Source: Candidatus Kaiserbacteria bacterium
GTDB lineage: Bacteria; Patescibacteriota; Minisyncoccia; Phycocordibacterales; UBA918
Length of the DNA: 55,180 bases
Assembly (NCBI GenBank): GCA_016204695.1
Contig: JACQKD010000007.1
Span: 1-55,180 of the forward strand
Reading direction: 5' to 3'
The notes beneath the pieces were generated by a model that saw nothing but the letters and a program-made list of their open reading frames with translations, was not told the DNA's origin and searched no databases. Shown in pieces: positions 49,230 to 55,180 of the stretch; positions within the stretch are counted from its first letter, which is position 1, and each line of letters begins with the position of its first letter. The position numbers were made by a program, and so were the translations under genes.

Positions 49230-51520
49230 AGGCGCTTTGCCTTAATGCGTAACGAGTTGCCGACGACCGAGACGCTTGAAAGCGCCATCGCAAGCCCGGC
49301 AAACACGGGCGACAGCAACCATCCGAAAAGCGGGTAGAACAATCCGCCTGCAAGCGGGATGCCGACGATGTTGTAGATGAATGCCCAAAAAAGGTTCTGC
49401 TTGATGCCGCGCATGGTGAGCTTCGAGAGGTTGACCGCTTTCTCAAGCTTTGAAATGTCGCCGTGGAGAAGCGTGATGCCCGCCGATTCGATGGCGACGT
49501 CCGTGCCGGTAGCCATCGCAATGCCCACATCCGCCTGCGCGAGCGCAGGCGCGTCATTGACCCCGTCTCCGGCCATGGCAACAATCTTCCCCCCCGCCTG
49601 CAGTTCTTGTATCTTCTTCTGCTTATCTTCCGGCGAAACTTCCGCCACCACTTCATCTATGCCAACCTGCGCCGCAATATACTCTGCGGTATTTTTATTG
49701 TCCCCGGTAAGCATGACTACCGTGATGCCCAGCTGATGCAAGCGGTCTATCGCTTCTTTCGCTTCCGGCTTTATCGCGTCGGCGACCATTGCTACGCCAA
49801 GTACCGCTTCTTTCGTCGCAAGAATCACCGGCGTCTTACCTTCCCGCGTTTCGCCTTCAATGGCGGGCGCGTCGAAAGGCAGATTAAGACTTTCTATGAG
49901 CGCGACGCTTCCCGCAAAATACTCCGTACCATTGACAGTGCCTCGCACGCCCTTGCCTCTCTGTGCCTCAAATCCCTCTACCGCCGGAAGCGACAGGCGC
50001 ATATCGCGCGCGCGCGAGACTATCGCATGCGCGATAGGATGTTCCGACTTCTGTTCAAGAGCCGCGAGAATCGCAACGAGTTCGTCATCGCTCCTCTGCG
50101 AGAGGTTGCGGACAGATACAAGTTCCGGCCTGCCCTTGGTGATCGTGCCCGTCTTGTCGACCACGACCGTATTCACCTTGTGCAGTTGTTCAAGCGTTGC
50201 CGCATCCTTGATAAGGATGCCCTCTTTCGCCCCCTTGCCGACGCCGACGATGATGGCCGTCGGCGTGGCAAGTCCGAGCGCGCACGGGCAGGCAATGACG
50301 AGAATGCCGACAAACGATACGAGACCGTACGACAGCGCCTGCGAAAAGCCGAGATATTGCGTACCAAGAATGAGCCATGTTCCGAGCGCGATGAACGAAA
50401 GGACGAGGACGATAGGCACAAAGATTCCGGATATTTTGTCCGCGAGTCCCTGTATGGGCGCGCGGCTCCCTTGGGCATCTTCGACCATCTTGATAATCTG
50501 CGCGAGCAATGTTTCGGAGCCGACCTTCGTCGCTCTGAACATGAACGCGCCGCTCGTGTTCATAGTCCCCGCAACGACAGCGTCGCCAGTCTTCTTCTCC
50601 ACCGGCATCGGCTCACCGGTCACCATCGCTTCGTCAATATATGAAGAGCCCTCCGTGATCACGCCGTCGACGGGAATCTTTCCTCCGGGCTTCACCGCAA
50701 CAATGTCTCCGTGCAGTACTTCGCTTACGGGAAGCTCCACTTCCTTCCCTTCCCGCAGTACGAGCGCGGTCTTTGCCTGCAAGTTGAGCAGGGCTTCTAT
50801 TGCTTCTCCCGTCTTGAGCTTTGAGCGAGCTTCAAGATATTTTCCGAGCGTGATAAATGCAATCACGACGATCGTGATATCGTAATAGGTTTCCTCCACA
50901 TTGAGAAACGGGCGCAGTGTATCTTCAAACGCCGAGATGACAAAGCTGTAGAGGAACGCCGCAACCGTGCCGATGCCGATGAGCGTATCCATATTGGCCT
51001 TGCCGTAGCGAAGGAACCGGTAGAAGCCCAGAAGATAGGGCTTGCCGACCATGAAGAGGGCGTATGCCGCCATAATCGGCAGGAGATGATGGAAAAACTC
51101 CTTCCACAAATGCGGCATCGTCGGCAAAGCGCCAAACTGCGCCAACATCTCCCAACCCATGAGTAGTATGCTGAAAGCCGCAAGCGGCATGACGGACAAC
51201 ACGCTCGCCCGCATGTCCGCAATCTCCGCCAATTTTTCCTGCTTCGACTGCGTGAGACCGAGATGCGCCGCGTGTTCTTCGGCGGACATGCCCATTTCTT
51301 CAGCGGTCGGAACCACAAGCGAGTAGCCAAGCGGCTCTATTTTCATCGAGAGGTGATGAGGGTTCGTTTTTGTCTCGTCGAACGTAATCTTCGCGGCTTC
51401 GGTACCGTAGTTCGCCTCAACCGCATGAACGCCCTCCTCTTTCTTCAGCGTCTTTTCGATAGTCCCCGCGCACGAAGCGCAATGCATTCCGCGTATTTTG
51501 TATGTGGCTGTATGGCTCAT
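49226..51520 (-). CDS. copA: Copper-translocating P-type ATPase
   Basis: [53 protein letters not shown]. Confidence 0.95.
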   Translation of the reverse strand: MSHTATYKIRGMHCASCAGTIEKTLKKEEGVHAVEANYGTEAAKITFDETKTNPHHLSMKIEPLGYSLVVPTAEEMGMSAEEHAAHLGLTQSKQEKLAEIADMRASVLSVMPLAAFSILLMGWEMLAQFGALPTMPHLWKEFFHHLLPIMAAYALFMVGKPYLLGFYRFLRYGKANMDTLIGIGTVAAFLYSFVISAFEDTLRPFLNVEETYYDITIVVIAFITLGKYLEARSKLKTGEAIEALLNLQAKTALVLREGKEVELPVSEVLHGDIVAVKPGGKIPVDGVITEGSSYIDEAMVTGEPMPVEKKTGDAVVAGTMNTSGAFMFRATKVGSETLLAQIIKMVEDAQGSRAPIQGLADKISGIFVPIVLVLSFIALGTWLILGTQYLGFSQALSYGLVSFVGILVIACPCALGLATPTAIIVGVGKGAKEGILIKDAATLEQLHKVNTVVVDKTGTITKGRPELVSVRNLSQRSDDELVAILAALEQKSEHPIAHAIVSRARDMRLSLPAVEGFEAQRGKGVRGTVNGTEYFAGSVALIESLNLPFDAPAIEGETREGKTPVILATKEAVLGVAMVADAIKPEAKEAIDRLHQLGITVVMLTGDNKNTAEYIAAQVGIDEVVAEVSPEDKQKKIQELQAGGKIVAMAGDGVNDAPALAQADVGIAMATGTDVAIESAGITLLHGDISKLEKAVNLSKLTMRGIKQNLFWAFIYNIVGIPLAGGLFYPLFGWLLSPVFAGLAMALSSVSVVGNSLRIKAKRL

Positions 51521-51534
51521 GGTTTCTTTAGGAC

Positions 51535-51801
51535 TTATTTGCGCTTAAGACGATAGACTTTGAGAATCTCTCCCTTTGCTTTCGTCCCCATACCCTTTTT
51601 CACTTGGTCCATGACGCAGGTGCTCAAATGGCTTTCCATAAGCGCATCCTCAACGCCCGAAAGCGCCTGCTTTACAGCAGATGTCTGCGTGATGACGTCG
51701 ATGCAGTAGGTGTCTTTTTCCACCATCTCCGCAAGCCCCCGCACCTGCCCCTCGATACGCCGCAAACGATTCCGCACCTGTGTCTTTATTTCCCGTTTCA
51801 T
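51535..51801 (-). CDS. csoR: CsoR-family metal-sensing repressor
   Basis: [38 protein letters not shown]...HLSTCV. Confidence 0.9.
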   Translation of the reverse strand: MKREIKTQVRNRLRRIEGQVRGLAEMVEKDTYCIDVITQTSAVKQALSGVEDALMESHLSTCVMDQVKKGMGTKAKGEILKVYRLKRK

Positions 51802-51807
51802 ACCGAC

Positions 51808-51837
51808 ACACTATACCCATGGGGGGTATAGTGTCAA
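51808..51837 (-). promoter_or_regulatory. Promoter with overlapping CsoR-like operator
   Basis: acactataccc atggg gggtatagtgt, 11-bp inverted repeat overlapping TTGACA-16-TATAGT; ATG 8 nt after -10. Confidence 0.8.
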
Positions 51838-51944
51838 CCGAATGACCAAAAAGCTCTAACGTGCACAAAGACAAAAAGACGCTTCCGCGTCTCTTCGTCC
51901 GTTACTGCGCGGCCTCGTGGACGATGTTAGAACTGCTACACGTG

Positions 51945-52448
51945 CTATGTAATCGATTTTCCTACCTCTTCAAGTGCTTTCTTGAATTTTTCCTTAAACC
52001 AGTTATCTAAATATGGAAAGTACTCTTTTTGTAACTCTTTTGGGAGTTTGAAAAAATCGGCATTCATCATGCCTCTACATCTTTGACTTCCACAATGACA
52101 AACAATACCTGAATCGTAATATCCATTAATTGCGTAGTCATATGTAATCTCTTCCCCCTTTTCTATATCTCTTAGGGCAATTACTTCCCTAATCCCATCT
52201 ATTGTCTTTACATAAGTATTTGGATCACACGAGTGATTTATATGTTTTTCAGGAGCTTGCATTAAAATAGTTTTGTCATCTCCCAACCAGTCACATTCGT
52301 ATTTTTTCTGATACTCAGTAAGGGTATTCATATCTTCAACAATATGAGAATCATCAATATTTAATATGATTTCGCCTGCACTGATAGCACCTATCGCAAA
52401 CACGCCTTTCCCTTCTATACCAGAATCTCTTACTTCTACCTTATCCAT
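51945..52448 (-). CDS. SET-domain protein lysine methyltransferase-like
   Basis: GIEGKGVFAIGAISAGEII, INHSCDPNTYV, GEEITYDYAI, CHCGSQRCRG. Confidence 0.88.
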   Translation of the reverse strand: MDKVEVRDSGIEGKGVFAIGAISAGEIILNIDDSHIVEDMNTLTEYQKKYECDWLGDDKTILMQAPEKHINHSCDPNTYVKTIDGIREVIALRDIEKGEEITYDYAINGYYDSGIVCHCGSQRCRGMMNADFFKLPKELQKEYFPYLDNWFKEKFKKALEEVGKSIT

Positions 52449-52504
52449 GATATTTGTGAGTAAATCTTAACATGATTCTTTGTCCCGTCAGTATGTATAT
52501 GTAA

Positions 52505-52533
52505 GAAAAAGAGCCCGATTTATCGGGTTCTTT
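52505..52533. terminator. Hairpin terminator
   Basis: aaaaagagcccgatttatcgggttcttttt. Confidence 0.7.
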
Positions 52534-52704
52534 TTCGATGCGCGACCTCGTGGCTGTTAGAACCAACATTACATGCAGAGACGCTCTCAATTTTTACATC
52601 CCCCCGACCTGCCGCATAAACAAGAGAAACCCCCGACCGCGCGATATCGCAACGACTATGGTCTCCGTAGCCGTTGGTTGCCTCGGAACATCGACCGGTA
52701 GTAG

Positions 52705-53223
52705 TTATCCGACGTCGATTCGTTCCCCCCGAAGAAGTGCGAACCCTCTTTGCACGTTTTTGAGCGCCTCGTCGCTGACATCAAACAGCGTCATCGCCTC
52801 ATCCTCGGCGGCCCACACGTACCCGCTGTGATCTTCGGGGTGGAGAACAATGTTCTCCACCGGGTCGAGAAATGTCGCAAAATACACGATCTCTACGGTA
52901 TGCGACCCTTTGACATAGTTGATGTCGGCAAACGCGGTAAATGGATCGCCCACGTTGATCCGCATACCCATCTCTTCCTTGATCTCGCGCGCAAGTCCTT
53001 CCTCAAGACCTTCCCCGAAGTCGATATGTCCTCCAGGAAGCTCGTAGAAACCGGGGAGAAACTTCTTCGTCTCCGCCCGCTTGGGCAAAAACACTTTCTC
53101 CACCCCGTCAAACACATGGTGGATGAATGCCGACGCGGTGACGACCTGCTGTCCGTGCGCAGGTGTCTCACTGTCGTGGATAATCTTGTTTGTCATAACG
53201 TTATACAAAATCCTTTGGGTCAA
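52705..53223 (-). CDS. NUDIX hydrolase
   Basis: GGHIDFGEGLEEGLAREIKEEMGM. Confidence 0.85.
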   Translation of the reverse strand: MTQRILYNVMTNKIIHDSETPAHGQQVVTASAFIHHVFDGVEKVFLPKRAETKKFLPGFYELPGGHIDFGEGLEEGLAREIKEEMGMRINVGDPFTAFADINYVKGSHTVEIVYFATFLDPVENIVLHPEDHSGYVWAAEDEAMTLFDVSDEALKNVQRGFALLRGERIDVG

Positions 53224-53659
53224 ACATACTTCGAAATGGCCCCAATTGGTCGTTCAGATCAAGCATTTGCACTTCTTCTTTCGTACAAAAGCGGATCTCG
53301 TCGCATTCCCCAGTCGGTGTAAATACCAGATTTTGCACTTCAAAAGGAAACGCCAGGATCAGCGTATAGTACCAATCCATCTGTCTTCTTGAATAATTTT
53401 TGTTCGTCCATAGATACATCGGTTTAGCCGCCATCTTCGTTACCGTAAGTCCCATCTCTTCTTTCACTTCCCGCGCCAGGGTATCGGCGAATGTCTCTCC
53501 GAAATCCATGCCGCCTCCCGGAAGCTCCCAGAGCGCCACGGGTTCGCCGTTGCGCACGCAGGAGGGGTCGTGCGCAAGCAGGACCCTACCATCTCGGACA
53601 CAAAGTCCTTTTACGGCAACTCGGTAAAAGGAGTCGGGAAAGTGGGATGAGGTTTCCAT
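53201..53659 (-). CDS. NUDIX hydrolase
   Basis: GGGMDFGETFADTLAREVKEEMGL. Confidence 0.85.
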   Translation of the reverse strand: METSSHFPDSFYRVAVKGLCVRDGRVLLAHDPSCVRNGEPVALWELPGGGMDFGETFADTLAREVKEEMGLTVTKMAAKPMYLWTNKNYSRRQMDWYYTLILAFPFEVQNLVFTPTGECDEIRFCTKEEVQMLDLNDQLGPFRSMFDPKDFV

Positions 53660-53688
53660 CGCGTGTATTATACTGTATCCATACGCCC

Positions 53689-54987
53689 ATGAGCACCCTC
53701 CTCTATTACCTCAAAAAACTGATTCCGGAATTCGTGCTCCGGGCGGTTTTGCCTGTCTACCACTACCTTCTCTCGTTCGCCGGAGCGGTGCGGTACGGCT
53801 TTCCATCGAGACATATCACCGTTATCGGGGTCACCGGTACCAAGGGCAAATCGTCGGTGGTGGAAATCATCGGAGCGATCTTCGAGGCGGCCGGCAAGCG
53901 CACAGCGCTTGCCGGCACCATCCGTTTCAAAATCGGCGACCAATCCCGCCCCAACCTCTACAAAATGACGATGCCCGGGCGTTTCTTCATGCAGAAATTT
54001 CTCCGCAAGGCGGTGGACGAGCATTGCGACATCGCCGTCATCGAGATGACTTCGCAGGGCGTTATGCAATACCGACATAAATGGATAGACCTCGACGCGC
54101 TTATTTTCACCAACATCTCCCCCGAACACATCGAGTCGCACGGCTCGTTTGAGAATTACCTTTCTGCAAAGCTTGCACTCGCCCGCTTGCTCGAACACTC
54201 GCGCAAACGCCCGCGCCGCGTCATCGCAAACACAGACGACGAGCATGGCAAGGATTTTCTCGCGGCAGACGTCGAGGAAAAAATTCCCTACTCGCTCAAA
54301 GACCTCGACCTCCACACGCTCACCGGAGACGGCGCGAGCATCGTCATTGACGGCATGACCATCCGCACGCCGCTGATGGGCCTCTTCAACGTGTACAACA
54401 TGCTCGCCGCCATCGCCTGCACGCGAGCATTCGGTGTGTCGCTCAAAACGATTGAAAAGGCGCTTGTCGCCTTGCCGCCGATTGCCGGCCGGGTTGAAAA
54501 ATTTGAGAGCCCGAAAGGAGCGCAGAAGCAGGTTACCGCCGTCGTCGACTACGCACATACGACCGACTCCCTCACGCAATTTTATACAGCATTCGAAAAA
54601 GACCGGAAAATCTGCATCCTCGGCAACACCGGCGGCGGCCGCGACATATGGAAGCGCCCGGAGATGGGGCGCATCGCCGCAGAACACTGCGACCACGTCA
54701 TCCTGACGAATGAAGACCCCTACGACGAAGACCCCGCCGCGATCATACAGGCGATGGCCGACGGCATCGAGGACAAGACGCGCCTCTCCATCATCATGGA
54801 CCGGCGCGAGGCCATCCGCACTGCACTCCGCCGCGCTCCCGACCGAAGTTTCGTGTTGATTTCCGGAAAAGGCACCGACCCGTACATCATGGGTCCGCGC
54901 AACACGAAAGAACCATGGAGCGACGCACAAGTAGTACAGGAAGAAATGGCGAAATTGTTTGGTGAGGAAAGTGGGAGCACCCCCTGA
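53689..54987 (+). CDS. Mur ligase family (MurE-like) protein
   Basis: GVTGTKGKSSVVEIIGAIFEAAGKRTALAGTI, EMTSQGVMQYRHKWI, VVDYAHTTDSL. Confidence 0.9.
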   Translation: MSTLLYYLKKLIPEFVLRAVLPVYHYLLSFAGAVRYGFPSRHITVIGVTGTKGKSSVVEIIGAIFEAAGKRTALAGTIRFKIGDQSRPNLYKMTMPGRFFMQKFLRKAVDEHCDIAVIEMTSQGVMQYRHKWIDLDALIFTNISPEHIESHGSFENYLSAKLALARLLEHSRKRPRRVIANTDDEHGKDFLAADVEEKIPYSLKDLDLHTLTGDGASIVIDGMTIRTPLMGLFNVYNMLAAIACTRAFGVSLKTIEKALVALPPIAGRVEKFESPKGAQKQVTAVVDYAHTTDSLTQFYTAFEKDRKICILGNTGGGRDIWKRPEMGRIAAEHCDHVILTNEDPYDEDPAAIIQAMADGIEDKTRLSIIMDRREAIRTALRRAPDRSFVLISGKGTDPYIMGPRNTKEPWSDAQVVQEEMAKLFGEESGSTP

Positions 54988-55050
54988 AACAATTTTTGGA
55001 AGCAATCCCCACGGCCACAGCCCTTCTCAAAAATTGTTTCAGGGGGTGCT
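54976..55050. terminator. 23-bp inverted repeat overlapping both convergent stop codons
   Basis: agcaccccctgaaacaatttttg / caaaaattgtttcagggggtgct, 29-nt loop. Confidence 0.85.
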
Positions 55051-55147
55051 AGTGGTTTAATAACCTGTAGAGCACAATCCCCGCCGCAACCGAGACATTG
55101 AGTGACTCTTTCGTTCCGCGCATGGGAATGGAGACGATGAAGTCGGC
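55049..55147 (-). CDS. C-terminal fragment of SpoU/TrmH-family rRNA methyltransferase
   Basis: ADFIVSIPMRGTKESLNVSVAAGIVLYRLLNH; truncated at window end by a poly-G tract. Confidence 0.8.
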   Translation of the reverse strand, partial: ADFIVSIPMRGTKESLNVSVAAGIVLYRLLNH

Positions 55148-55180
55148 GGGGGGGGGGGGGGGGGGGGCGGGGCGCCCCAC

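Noticed and set aside
49533-49553. cgcctgcg cgag cgcaggcg hairpin in copA
   Set aside because: Short, and explained by the conserved [12 protein letters not shown] motif with GC-rich codons.

Overview
The window is 55 kb of a compact, GC-rich bacterial genome. The gene style (type IV pilus genes pilM/N/O, CPR-like short genes, partial pathways, Cys-repeat surface protein) suggests a Patescibacteria/CPR organism; this is inferred from content only. Identified genes include tRNA-Arg(TCT), tRNA-Ser(TGA), tRNA-Arg(GCG), ruvX, rpsT, ruvA, pheA, trpA/trpB/trpC, groEL/groES, secG, an SBP_bac_5 lipoprotein, RNase J, mutY-like and nth-like glycosylases, two glycoside hydrolases, dsbB plus thioredoxin, a ZIP transporter, typA, a csoR-copA copper operon, two NUDIX genes and a MurE-like ligase. 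The main find is an unannotated amino-acid attenuator island on the minus strand (about 14.4-21.15 kb). It has five short leader ORFs with runs of cognate codons: Trp-Trp before trpC, FFGFF before pheA, and Ile-rich, Leu-rich and Tyr/Phe-rich leaders before three tiny orphan proteins. Each leader has its own sigma70-like promoter, a hairpin terminator, and a segment able to pair with the 5' arm of the terminator, as in classical ribosome-mediated attenuation. Three of the leader ORFs appear to be leaderless (start codon 6-7 nt after the -10), while the downstream genes mostly have strong Shine-Dalgarno sequences. A second unexplained signal is a set of long perfect hairpins with 3-nt loops inside coding sequences, including homologous positions of the two paralogous HhH-GPD glycosylase genes. 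All calls come from reading the sequence; no searches or folding programs were run.
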